Shown here one piece after another: positions 16,230 to 24,505 of a stretch of DNA of 64,000 bases. The DNA lies in contig NZ_BLVP01000008.1 in NCBI RefSeq assembly GCF_013340305.1, positions 421,408 to 485,407 on the forward strand. The letters run 5' to 3'. The translations under genes and the position numbers were made by a program. The notes below the pieces were generated by a model. The model saw only the letters and a list, made by a program, of their open reading frames with translations, had not been told where the DNA came from and made no database searches. The first letter of the stretch is position 1. Each line of letters opens with the position of its first letter. Source of the DNA: Desulfovibrio psychrotolerans (GTDB lineage: Bacteria > Desulfobacterota > Desulfovibrionia > Desulfovibrionales > Desulfovibrionaceae).

Positions 16230-18269
16230 CTATTCCGCCCGACTGAGGAAGCTTTCAGCTTCCCGGCGGTAGGTTCCGTGCCGTATGGCGGGACCGAATC
16301 CGACACGGAAGAGCATGACCGGGGCGCGTCCTGCCGCAAGAGGAAAGAGCGCGGAGAGCACGTCTGAGGCTCTTTCCTGCAGGGCCCGATGCGCCTGCGA
16401 GAACATGTCCGATTCGCCGAGCATGGTGCGCAGCCGGAAGAGAGTGACCGCTGTCATGGGTTGAAGACGCATGTTCAGGTGCGTGACGGCAAGCCATATC
16501 CTCTCCAGCGCCCTGCCGCCCATGAAGAAATCGTCTATGCTCGTGGAAGGAACGCTCAGCAGGGCCGCCCCGCCCGAACGGCGTATGCCCATGGCCGAGA
16601 CAAGGGGGACGATGCGGCCTATGCCCAGTGAATTGGCCACATGCACGGATTTCCAGCTTCGGGTGGCCTTGAGGAACAGGTTGCCGGGGGCACCTGCTTC
16701 CAGATTGGGCAGGGGCAGGCCATCGCGGCTCGTTTCTGCCTCTTCCTGTGTGAAGCGGACCATGTTCATGAAATGTTCGTGCAGGTCGCGCCGTTCCGTA
16801 CGGATTCTGTCCGCATGGAAGATGGCGCGTGAAAGGCGTTGCAGATCACGCGGGGTGTTGACCCACTCCAGCCGGATGTCGCCGAGAGGCTGTGCGCATT
16901 GTTCCAGATACTGCCAGATGCCGTCCGGCACCTGCCGTGTGGAAAAGGGTTTGCGGTTGGTGTGCCTGCGCCAGATGGAATCCGCAAGCATATCTTCGCG
17001 GGCATCGGGGGCCGGAGCAAAGGAGAGGGTGGCCATGTGCCCCGTGCGGGCGTCAGGGGTTGTCTGCACCTCGCAGCGAAGACCGCAGGCACTGGCGGCG
17101 ATGGACATGTTTTCCGCAGCCGCTCCGGCGGCGATGACTGTGGCAAGCTGGTGCGTGTTGAAGAATGAGGTGTCTGCCTGCATGTCTGCGCGCAGGAGGA
17201 TGCTGTTTTCCCGTACGGTGAAGTGCCACGGTTGCACGTTGTCGCCGGAGGGTGCCTGTATGCCCGCCCCCAGCAGATAACGCAGGAGGGGCATATCGTC
17301 GGCAAGGTATGTCGAAAGCGGGGTGGAGGGAGGCGATTGCGGCGTACAGCCGGTTCTGCCGGATTTGGCAAGAACAAGCTTTTCAAAGAGCAGTGCCTTG
17401 AGCCGCTGAAGCGGCCAGCGATTGCCCGTGTGCAGCCGCCCCTTCCTCAGTTTTTTCAGGTAGGGGTCCATCTGCAGGTAGTAGGGGGCCGCCTTCAGTC
17501 CTTTTCTGTTCAGAATGAGCCGTGCGGCTTCTGTGGCGGCAAGGGCGGCACTCATCTGGCACCCCACGATAAGCGAAGGCCCCTTGCGCATGCGGAAATC
17601 TACCGCAGAACCGTCCAGATATCCGGCGTGCAGTGCCGCAGGGGCAAGGCCCAGGGCGAACCGCAGGTATTTCTGCTCCATGGGCAGATGGTCGTGCACA
17701 TCAAAGTAGTCGTCAAAGCGCATGCCTTTTGGGGTGAAGACGAGCAGGGCTGAGCTGAACCCGAGGGGACCGGCGGTTATGACCGGTATGTTCAGCTCTC
17801 TTGCCCGGTTGAAGAGCCTGCGGCGCATGTCGAAGACAAAGAAGTCCAGACCGTCAATAACCACGTCTGCACCATGGAGAAATGTGTCCAGATTCTCTTC
17901 GGTGAGTCCCTGCGGGAACAGGGAAAGCTCCGCGAAGGGGTTGATAGCCAGCACATCTCCCGCCACGGTGTCCAGTTTGCTCTGCCCCCATGTATCGATC
18001 CGCGCGCCGTGCTGCCGGTTCATGTTCACGGGATTGTACACATCCATGTCGGCAAGGGAAAAAGCGCCTATGCCCAGACGCGCCAGTGTGACCACGTGCG
18101 CACTGCCCACGCCGCCGAGTCCGGGCACGGCAACGCGCGCTCTGCTCAGCCGTTCAAGTTCGGCTGCGTTCAGAAAGCCGATACTGCGTGAAAAAGCCTC
18201 TGCCGCGTAGGCAAAGCGGTTGTGGAATCCGTATTCTGCGGCCCTTGTTCGGTACTGGTCGCTATCCAT
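16230..18269 (-). CDS. E1-like (ThiF) adenylyltransferase fused to nitroreductase domain
   Basis: A 679-residue two-domain protein. Residues 40-300 are an E1-like domain with GLGGVG at 50-55, LADMDVYNPVNMNRQ (Asp76, Arg85) and GQSKLD (Lys98), the ATP-adenylation residues of ThiF/MoeB. The CxxC zinc pairs and an obvious catalytic Cys are absent. Residues from about 320 to 679 form an FMN nitroreductase domain (GAGIQAPSGDNVQPWHF, IWRRHTNRKPF). The architecture recalls the mycobacterial Rv1355c family, whose function is not established. The start at 18269 has GGAGAAC upstream. It is the third gene after PilZ and the N-acyl amino acid synthase, 116 bases downstream. The substrate is unknown; coupled activation and reduction or oxidation of a carboxylate is my inference. 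Confidence 0.85.
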   Translation of the reverse strand: MDSDQYRTRAAEYGFHNRFAYAAEAFSRSIGFLNAAELERLSRARVAVPGLGGVGSAHVVTLARLGIGAFSLADMDVYNPVNMNRQHGARIDTWGQSKLDTVAGDVLAINPFAELSLFPQGLTEENLDTFLHGADVVIDGLDFFVFDMRRRLFNRARELNIPVITAGPLGFSSALLVFTPKGMRFDDYFDVHDHLPMEQKYLRFALGLAPAALHAGYLDGSAVDFRMRKGPSLIVGCQMSAALAATEAARLILNRKGLKAAPYYLQMDPYLKKLRKGRLHTGNRWPLQRLKALLFEKLVLAKSGRTGCTPQSPPSTPLSTYLADDMPLLRYLLGAGIQAPSGDNVQPWHFTVRENSILLRADMQADTSFFNTHQLATVIAAGAAAENMSIAASACGLRCEVQTTPDARTGHMATLSFAPAPDAREDMLADSIWRRHTNRKPFSTRQVPDGIWQYLEQCAQPLGDIRLEWVNTPRDLQRLSRAIFHADRIRTERRDLHEHFMNMVRFTQEEAETSRDGLPLPNLEAGAPGNLFLKATRSWKSVHVANSLGIGRIVPLVSAMGIRRSGGAALLSVPSTSIDDFFMGGRALERIWLAVTHLNMRLQPMTAVTLFRLRTMLGESDMFSQAHRALQERASDVLSALFPLAAGRAPVMLFRVGFGPAIRHGTYRREAESFLSRAE

Positions 18270-18385
18270 GTGTTCTCCGGTTGCAGTAAACGGCAAATCC
18301 CGCTGAAGCCGGAAGCTCTGCGGGGGAAATTTCGTGGAGACTGCCGCCCGGTGGGGCGGGCATGCGGTTATTCATGCTCCTGCAG

Positions 18386-19243
18386 TCAATGCGCGTAAAA
18401 AAAAGCTTCTGGATAGTATTTTTTGATGTAGGCAACCTGCTCAGGTGTGAGGGACTGGAGGATTTCCGGGCGCTGTCTGAAGAAAAAGGCGGCATCATTT
18501 TGCGGGAGGGGGTTATTGCGTTCCACGCTGAACTGCATGCTCTCGTCAATGCCTGTGGAATGGATGCGGCTGAAGAAGGTATACAGGTCGGTTTCAAAAT
18601 CGTGCTCGTGGAATGTGTTCTCCAGCCGTTCCCAGAACAGGTCGTAATTTATGCGCAAGGCCACGGCGGGAGCGCCCACATAGGAGTAGTGCCGCTCTTC
18701 CGCAAAGGGTTCGAACAGGAAGATGGCCTTGTAGAATTCCACATGCTTGGGATTGACGGTGATGAGGATGTCGTTCACGCCGATGAGCTTGGCGTATTGG
18801 AAGTAGGCTTTGCCCAGAAACATGAGCAGGTTGTTCCACCGGCTCTCTTTGCTGGTGGCCAATGCGCCTATCTCTGCAACCTTTCTGCCCTGCCTGCGCA
18901 GTTCATCCACTTCTTTTTTGTACAGGTTGTCCATGGGCAGCCCAAAAAGTTCGCTGTCCAGAACCTGTGTGAGGGTGGAAATGGGTTTGAGATACTGCTT
19001 GAAAACAAAGACGCAGGTGGTGGGCAGCATGCTGAAGATGCTGTACTGCATCTGCGAGGGGTGCGGCTCCAGTATGTAGCCGACCTCCCGGTACGCCTCG
19101 TAGACTATTCTGAAGGCTTCTGCATAATCGTTTAGATCTTCCGCAATCTTTATGCTCGGCCTGTCCATATCCGCAAGCTTGTTGTTCGCCAGCGACGATC
19201 TGCGAATACGTATGGTTCTTCGGCGTTCGATGTCTGCGCCCAT
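18386..19243 (-). CDS. FeeM-type long-chain N-acyl amino acid synthase (PEP-CTERM-linked acyltransferase)
   Basis: The 285-residue GNAT-fold protein has the FeeM pattern: FRIVYEAYREVGYI near the start, SMLPTTCVFVFKQ, then SELFGLPMDNLYKKEVDELRR and VAEIGALATS, and LIGVNDILITVNPKHVEFYKAIF. Enzymes of this family join long acyl chains (from acyl-ACP) to an amino acid. Published comparative work has noted their link to exosortase/PEP-CTERM loci. GGGAG lies upstream of the ATG. It stands 14 bases after the PilZ gene and shares its sigma-54-type promoter. Which amino acid and acyl chain are used cannot be read here. Confidence 0.82.
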   Translation of the reverse strand: MGADIERRRTIRIRRSSLANNKLADMDRPSIKIAEDLNDYAEAFRIVYEAYREVGYILEPHPSQMQYSIFSMLPTTCVFVFKQYLKPISTLTQVLDSELFGLPMDNLYKKEVDELRRQGRKVAEIGALATSKESRWNNLLMFLGKAYFQYAKLIGVNDILITVNPKHVEFYKAIFLFEPFAEERHYSYVGAPAVALRINYDLFWERLENTFHEHDFETDLYTFFSRIHSTGIDESMQFSVERNNPLPQNDAAFFFRQRPEILQSLTPEQVAYIKKYYPEAFFYAH

Positions 19244-19257
19244 ATCGCTCCCTTGCT

Positions 19258-19755
19258 TTAGTTGAACAGGTTATCGAGCATTCTTACTCCGCCAGCACTT
19301 TCGGGGTCGAATCTTCCGGCAAACTGCACGCTGTCTGAAGAAATTACCCGGCAGACGTTGCATGAGAAGGCAATGGTTGTAGCTGTTTTGGGAACGGTGA
19401 AGACTATTTCGAAGTCCGTGGCCTTTCGGAGTTGCTGATAAATGGCACTGTCTATCTCCGGGAAGGATATGCGCATGCCGTCTTTGGATATGTCGCGGAT
19501 GGTGACAGGATAGCTTCGTGATGTGTTGTCGGGAAAGTTTACAAGTGAAACGGCAGGAATTGACACTTGCACCCGTGGGGCTGTTCTCCTGTCATCACTA
19601 TGTTTAGCCTCAGAGAGCAGATACGTGTGCAGGCGTTCCTTGATAATGTGCTGGGCGAAGGATTCTGAAGAATGGCCTTTTGAGTGCGCGTAGAATTGAA
19701 GAGAGCGAAACTCATCCTCAGAAAGAGTGACGCATAACTGTTTTAAATCACTCAT
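19258..19755 (-). CDS. PilZ-domain protein with ribbon-helix-helix-like N-terminus
   Basis: From the ATG at 19755 the product has 165 residues. The C-terminal two thirds are a PilZ domain with both c-di-GMP motifs: RTAPR (RxxxR) and DISKDGMRI (D/NxSxxG). The first 45 residues read as strand KQLCVTL, helix SEDEFRSLQFYAHSKG, helix SSESFAQHIIKERLHTYL, the spacing of a CopG/MetJ-type ribbon-helix-helix DNA-binding unit. If that is right it is a c-di-GMP-responsive DNA-binding protein. It is the first gene of the operon with the N-acyl amino acid synthase. Confidence 0.8.
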   Translation of the reverse strand: MSDLKQLCVTLSEDEFRSLQFYAHSKGHSSESFAQHIIKERLHTYLLSEAKHSDDRRTAPRVQVSIPAVSLVNFPDNTSRSYPVTIRDISKDGMRISFPEIDSAIYQQLRKATDFEIVFTVPKTATTIAFSCNVCRVISSDSVQFAGRFDPESAGGVRMLDNLFN

Positions 19756-19842
19756 GAGAAGGTGCTCCAGTGCTGTCCTGTGCATAGCGTGTTCCTGTTG
19801 CCGTATTAACTATGATGATCCTTGTTTTTGAAATGACGTTAT

Positions 19843-19857
19843 GCTATATTTGTGCCA
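19843..19857 (-). promoter_or_regulatory. Sigma-54-type promoter TGGCAC-N5-TAGC (PilZ/FeeM/E1-nitroreductase operon)
   Basis: On the minus strand the -24 element TGGCAC is separated by five bases from TAGC, with GG and GC at the correct 10-base offset. It lies about 88 bases before the PilZ start. It has the same geometry as the elements before both PEP-CTERM genes. Confidence 0.65.
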
Positions 19858-19881
19858 ACACTCGAGTACTAAGGGGAAGCC

Positions 19882-21570
19882 ATGGCCGGAACAAGACTTT
19901 TTGCAGACGTGCCAATGAAGCCATTGCCTGAGGTTGCACTGGAAGATGGATTTCAGAAGGTTACCTCTGCTTTGCGGCAGAGCGGAACGTTTTCTATCCC
20001 TGTGCGGACAGGGGAAGGGCATCTTGCAGGGCTGTCTGTCCGGAGCCTGCTGGATGCGCTGGATGACAGGCTTTCTGCCGTGCCTGCAGAGGTGTGCTCG
20101 CACGTGGTGCGGGTGCGTTCATCGGACCTTGTGGATTCTTTCTTTTCCCCGGAAGCATTCAAGGCCGATCAGGTATATGTCATAGAGGGAGAAGAAGGGA
20201 CGCTGGGCTTTATTACCGCCGTTGAGCTTATGTCGTGGGTGCTGCGGGGTATTACCGGGCTGGCGAGGGATGTGGCGGATGCCGCGCGGCATGTGGTGCT
20301 TGGGGCATCGCAGACCGTATATCAGGCGCACAAGAGCCTTTTTGAATCCCAGAGACAGACCATTCTGGTTGTGGATGACGCGATGCGTCCTGTGGGAATG
20401 TTCAATGACAAGGACATCAGCGTGCTCATAGAGAAGGGCTGTGATGTTTGGAACACCCTGCTGGGAGAAGTTGCCGGACCCGTGGTGCAGATAGGGGGCG
20501 GTGTTCCTCTGGAGCAGGTCTGTGTGCGGTTTATGACCTCTGCGCTGGAGTGCATGGTGGTGACGGGAGAGGACGGCAGGGCGGAAGGACTGTTGTGGCG
20601 GGATGCCGTTATGCCGGAGTTGTTCGGGCGCGTCGGGGCCGGTGTTAGCGACTTTCCGCCTTGCGGGTCTGCGGAAGAAGGGCAGAAGGCCTTGCAGGCC
20701 GATTTTCTGGAACGGTTGCTGAGTTGTTCGTTCAAAAGTGGCATTGTGGGCACTGACGAATATCTTAACATCATCTATTTTAATTCCGCGGCCCGAAGTT
20801 TGCTTGGATGTACTGAAAAGTTGAGTCTGGGAAGTCAGGTGTGGGTGATAACGGAAGCCTGCAATATTTCGCGGGACGAACTGACCAACGCCCTGAACGG
20901 AGTGCGTGACGGGGGAGAGCAGACCATCAACTCCTGGCGGATGGAAGGAGGTGTTAAGCACTTCTTGCAATGCCGGGTGAACCGTGTGCCCAGCGCCAAG
21001 CATCTTGCAGGATATGTTATTTCTATTCAGGATGTTACATCGCAAAGAAATGCAGAGGCCGCAATACTCAAGCTGGCATATTATGACAGGCTTACCCAGT
21101 TGCCGAACCGGTTGCTTTTTGAGGAGCGGTTGCAGCAGGAGGTGCGGCGATGCAGGCGCAGCCGTTCCAAGTTTGCCATCATGATGGTGGACTTGGACGG
21201 GTTTAAAAAGGTGAATGACGGATTGGGGCATCTGCTGGGTGATGAACTGCTCCGGCAAGTGGGCGCCCGGCTTGGAGAAAATGTAAGAGATTCCGACACG
21301 GTGGCGCGGTTTGGCGGAGACGAGTTTGTCTTTCTGCTGCCGGAGGTGGAGGACTATGCCGCAGCGCTGAGAATTGCCACCAAAGTGCAGCAGGTGGTCT
21401 CTGCCCCGTACGACCTGAGCGGGACAGAGGTGACGGTTTTCGGTTCTGTAGGCATTGCCGTGTACCCGGATGATTCTGCCGATACCGAGGCATTGCTGCA
21501 ACTGGCTGATGAGAGGATGTTTATTAACAAAAGGACGGGGGAGTTGGTCATGGTGCCGCTGCCCGGCTAA
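19882..21570 (+). CDS. Diguanylate cyclase with CBS-like, PAS and GGDEF domains
   Basis: The 562-residue cytoplasmic protein has CBS-like segments over roughly residues 1-250 (SALRQSGTFSIPVRTGEGHL, QTILVVDDAMRPVGMFNDKD). A PAS domain follows at about 275-395 (IVGTDEYLNIIYFNSAARSL, VISIQDVTSQRNAEAA). The last part is a GGDEF domain with intact catalytic RFGGDEF, MVDLDGFKKVNDGLGH and the inhibitory I-site RDSD five residues upstream. It should make c-di-GMP under product feedback. It is divergent from the PilZ/FeeM operon and lies upstream of a degenerate GGDEF protein, and so may feed the local c-di-GMP receptors. Confidence 0.93.
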   Translation: MAGTRLFADVPMKPLPEVALEDGFQKVTSALRQSGTFSIPVRTGEGHLAGLSVRSLLDALDDRLSAVPAEVCSHVVRVRSSDLVDSFFSPEAFKADQVYVIEGEEGTLGFITAVELMSWVLRGITGLARDVADAARHVVLGASQTVYQAHKSLFESQRQTILVVDDAMRPVGMFNDKDISVLIEKGCDVWNTLLGEVAGPVVQIGGGVPLEQVCVRFMTSALECMVVTGEDGRAEGLLWRDAVMPELFGRVGAGVSDFPPCGSAEEGQKALQADFLERLLSCSFKSGIVGTDEYLNIIYFNSAARSLLGCTEKLSLGSQVWVITEACNISRDELTNALNGVRDGGEQTINSWRMEGGVKHFLQCRVNRVPSAKHLAGYVISIQDVTSQRNAEAAILKLAYYDRLTQLPNRLLFEERLQQEVRRCRRSRSKFAIMMVDLDGFKKVNDGLGHLLGDELLRQVGARLGENVRDSDTVARFGGDEFVFLLPEVEDYAAALRIATKVQQVVSAPYDLSGTEVTVFGSVGIAVYPDDSADTEALLQLADERMFINKRTGELVMVPLPG

Positions 21571-21758
21571 CTGGCTATTGAAAAAGCCGCTTTCTGCCGG
21601 GCAGGGGAAAACAGGACGATGCAGGGCGCAAGGAATGTTCAGGCCTGCTTTTGGAGGGCGTGCTGCCAGGCATGCGCGACTGTCTGAAAACTTCTTTGCA
21701 ACGCAGCGGATTCCCTTGTTTCAATGGCCGGTTAACCCCTTGTAAGGGAGGCGCAACG

Positions 21759-22502
21759 ATGCCGCTTTCGAAGAAAGCTCTGGATATGATCCGCGAGAAC
21801 AGGGTGGCATGCGTGGTGCTGGTGGGATTTCCCCTTGGCTGGCTGGCTGTTTCCCTTACGCTGTCGGGGAAAGCCGCCGGAGAGGGGGGATTGCCTTTAT
21901 TTCTGTATTCCTACCTCTGTGTGCTGGCATGCCTTGCCGCGCTGGCATACTCCCAAAGACAAATCAGGGGAATGATCCTCGTCGATCCGCTGACCAACGT
22001 GTATAACAAGCGGTATTTTTTCCGCGCGCTGGATACGGAGTTTTCTCGCAGCAGGCGGGTGGACGCCCCGCTTGCCTTGATCCGCTGCTCACTTGTTAAC
22101 GTGCAGTGGCTGGCGGACGAGCTGGGAAAGAGCCTTGAACTGGTGCATAGATTGTTTTGCGAGACGGTGGCTTCCACCATACGCGAAACGGACGTTTTTT
22201 CGCGGGTGGATGCCAATGCCTACACGCTGCTGCTTTCCAACACAGATGATGCGGGTGCGCAGGCTTTGGCCCGCAGGTTGGAAAATATGATCATGCGGGA
22301 GTACAGGAAGATGAAGCCGTCGCTGCCGGACGCGGTGGCCTTTGGCACGTGCTGCACCAGGCTCTGCGATTGCAGAACGCCCATAGAAGTGTATGACAAG
22401 GCTATCAGGGCGCATTCGCTGGCTGTGGCTTCGGAGCGCAACCGGATTATGAGTTGTACGGACGGGGTGGCGCAAAGCCGCGCGGAACAGGCCGTGCAGT
22501 AG
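21759..22502 (+). CDS. Membrane protein with degenerate GGDEF domain, I-site kept
   Basis: From ATG 21759 (AAGGGAGG upstream) the 247-residue product has two N-terminal membrane segments (VACVVLVGFPLGWLAVSLTL; LPLFLYSYLCVLACLAALAY) followed by a GGDEF-fold domain beginning LVDPLTNVYNKRYFFRALD. The catalytic signature is replaced by DANAY, so it cannot be a cyclase. The product-binding I-site RETD is retained at exactly the normal five-residue spacing. This is the PelD-like pattern of a membrane c-di-GMP receptor. It follows the active cyclase by 188 bases in the same direction. Confidence 0.83.
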   Translation: MPLSKKALDMIRENRVACVVLVGFPLGWLAVSLTLSGKAAGEGGLPLFLYSYLCVLACLAALAYSQRQIRGMILVDPLTNVYNKRYFFRALDTEFSRSRRVDAPLALIRCSLVNVQWLADELGKSLELVHRLFCETVASTIRETDVFSRVDANAYTLLLSNTDDAGAQALARRLENMIMREYRKMKPSLPDAVAFGTCCTRLCDCRTPIEVYDKAIRAHSLAVASERNRIMSCTDGVAQSRAEQAVQ

Positions 22503-22586
22503 CGGTGGCTGGCGGGTGGCGGCAAGCCGCTTCAAGGTTGGCAGGAGTGCACGCCAAGGGCATGTTCCGTTTCCGGCGGGGAACGG

Positions 22587-23048
22587 CTACATGATGCGGC
22601 GCGGCATGGGGAGAAGGGGGTGGGCGTCCTCGTCATTGACCTGAACGCCTATCATGAGTTCTTCCGCATCTTCTATATGCCTGGGCAGGCAGTCTACACA
22701 GGCGACGATGTCGCCTTCCAGAATCAGGGACACCTGAAAACTTTCTATTTCCCTGAACATGGCCGCATAAAGATGGCCTTTATCGCGCAGTTCCAGCAGC
22801 ATGCCGCTGGTGGAGATGTTCCGGATGGTACCGGTAAGCACAATGACCTGATTTCCTTTGCGGGCTATGTGAGCCACGCAGGGGATGGCCGTGCTGTGCC
22901 GGGAGTATCTGCGCTTGTCGCCGGATTCTTCCGCGAGTTGTTCCGGTTGCGGACACATCTGGTCTACCAGCCGGGTGAACGGGGCGTTTTCGCTTGGCCG
23001 TGTGTTGATGCCCAGTTCAATCAACTGGCTGTATCCATGTTCCTTCAT
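22587..23048 (-). CDS. PilZ-domain protein
   Basis: Starting at ATG 23048 (AGGA upstream) the protein has 153 residues. The PilZ motifs are RRYSR (RxxxR) and RNISTSGM (NxSxxG), so c-di-GMP binding is expected. About 50 N-terminal residues precede the domain, without a recognisable fold. The frame is open to 23240 but that part overlaps the upstream gene. It lies 26 bases after the sigma-54 response regulator, so the two are probably co-transcribed. It would report c-di-GMP to a partner that is not identified here. Confidence 0.87.
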   Translation of the reverse strand: MKEHGYSQLIELGINTRPSENAPFTRLVDQMCPQPEQLAEESGDKRRYSRHSTAIPCVAHIARKGNQVIVLTGTIRNISTSGMLLELRDKGHLYAAMFREIESFQVSLILEGDIVACVDCLPRHIEDAEELMIGVQVNDEDAHPLLPMPRRIM

Positions 23049-23074
23049 GGTGATGTTTCCTGTGCGGGTCGGAG

Positions 23075-24505
23075 TTAGTGGCTGCGCAGAGACAGGTTGT
23101 GCTTTTGCAACAGCTCGTAGAGGCGGGCCCGCGAAAGGCCCGAAAGCTGGCAGGCGGTAACAACCGAGGCGCAACTGGCATCCACCAGTTTTTTCAGGTA
23201 CTGGTGCTCGATAGTGTTTATGGCTTCCTGCCGGACGCATTTCATGTCTGGGAAGCTGCCCAGTGATGAGGCGGAAACAAAGATGTCGCCGAGGTGCAGC
23301 CCCTGCTGGGGTTCTTCCTGCGGGGCGGCACGGTCCACGGCGTCCTGCATGGCCCGGTTCAGGCGCAGTTCCTGCGGCAGATGGTAGTAGTTCAGGCAGG
23401 TGTCATAAAAGGCCTTCTGAATGGCCACCTGAAGCACGTTTACCAGTTCCCGGATGTTGCCCGGCCAGTTGTACGAACGCAGGGCTTGCAGGAAATCTTC
23501 ATCCATTTCCTTGGGGGGAATCTTGTGCTCACGGCAGATGGCTTCTGCATAGTGCCTTGTCAGAAGGTCTATGTCGCCCAGACGTTCGCGCAGGGCAGGC
23601 AGTTCAATGGTGAACGCCTGAACGCGGTAGTAGAGATCGTGCCGGAACGTGCCCTTGCGGACCATTTCTTTGAGGTCGCAGTTGGTTGCCGCCACCAGCC
23701 GGAAGTCGCTGAAGACCTCTTCGCTGGAACTCAGCGGGCGGAACTTTTTTTCCTGCAGTACCCTGAGAAGGGATTTTTGCGTGGCAAGGTCCAGATCGCC
23801 GATTTCGTCCAGAAACAAGGTGCCGCCGTCCGCGAGGTGGAAAAGCCCCTTCTTCTTCTGATCCGCGCCCGTGAAAGAGCCCTTGTCATGCCCGAAGAGC
23901 AGACTTTCTGCCAGTGATCCTGGCAGGTTGGTGCAGTCTACCACTATGTATCGCTTGTCGGCGCGGTCGCTGTTCTTGTGCAGCGCGCGGGCGAAGAGTT
24001 CCTTGCCGGTACCTGTCTCTCCGGTGATGAGGACGTTGCCCTTTGCCTTGCAGGCAAGGGCCAGCTTGTGCAGGCTGGTCATGAGGGCGGCACTGCTGCC
24101 GATGATTTCTTCGCGGGCAAGCGTGAGGTTTGCGCATTCCGGAATGCCGTGCCGGATGAGGTTGCGGACAACCTTTTCCAATCTTGCACGGGAAACAGGT
24201 TTGAGCAGATAGTCCTTGGCCCCTGCGGCAAAGGCATCTGTAATGATTTCACCGTCTCCCTCTCCGGACAGGATGACGATGCTGGACGCGGGAGACAGGG
24301 AGAGCAGCTTGGGAATGAATGTGATGCCGCTGCCTTCCGGCAGGTTCACATCCAGAAAGATGATGTCTGCCCGCTCTTCCTCCATGCGCTTGACCGCATC
24401 GTTAATCGATGTGGCGTACCGGCTGGAGTGTCCCATTTTTTTGAGATTCGCATCCAGTGACGTGCACAGGATGATGCTGTCGTCAATGATCAGAATATTC
24501 GCCAT
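23075..24505 (-). CDS. Sigma-54-dependent response regulator (NtrC class)
   Basis: The true start is ATG 24505 (GGAAGG upstream), giving 476 residues. Residues 1-120 are a receiver (phospho-Asp D52 in FLDVNLPEGSG, Lys in LLKPVSRARL). Residues 135-365 are an AAA+ domain with Walker A GETGTGKE at 162-169 and Walker B LADGGTLFLDEIGDL; the sigma-54 contact loop is GSFTGA (209-214) instead of GAFTGA. The C-terminus is a Fis-type helix-turn-helix (VVTACQLSGLSRARLYELL). It resembles the response regulators linked to PEP-CTERM systems, but no histidine kinase is in the window. It is a good candidate to drive the sigma-54 promoters described here. Confidence 0.9.
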   Translation of the reverse strand: MANILIIDDSIILCTSLDANLKKMGHSSRYATSINDAVKRMEEERADIIFLDVNLPEGSGITFIPKLLSLSPASSIVILSGEGDGEIITDAFAAGAKDYLLKPVSRARLEKVVRNLIRHGIPECANLTLAREEIIGSSAALMTSLHKLALACKAKGNVLITGETGTGKELFARALHKNSDRADKRYIVVDCTNLPGSLAESLLFGHDKGSFTGADQKKKGLFHLADGGTLFLDEIGDLDLATQKSLLRVLQEKKFRPLSSSEEVFSDFRLVAATNCDLKEMVRKGTFRHDLYYRVQAFTIELPALRERLGDIDLLTRHYAEAICREHKIPPKEMDEDFLQALRSYNWPGNIRELVNVLQVAIQKAFYDTCLNYYHLPQELRLNRAMQDAVDRAAPQEEPQQGLHLGDIFVSASSLGSFPDMKCVRQEAINTIEHQYLKKLVDASCASVVTACQLSGLSRARLYELLQKHNLSLRSH

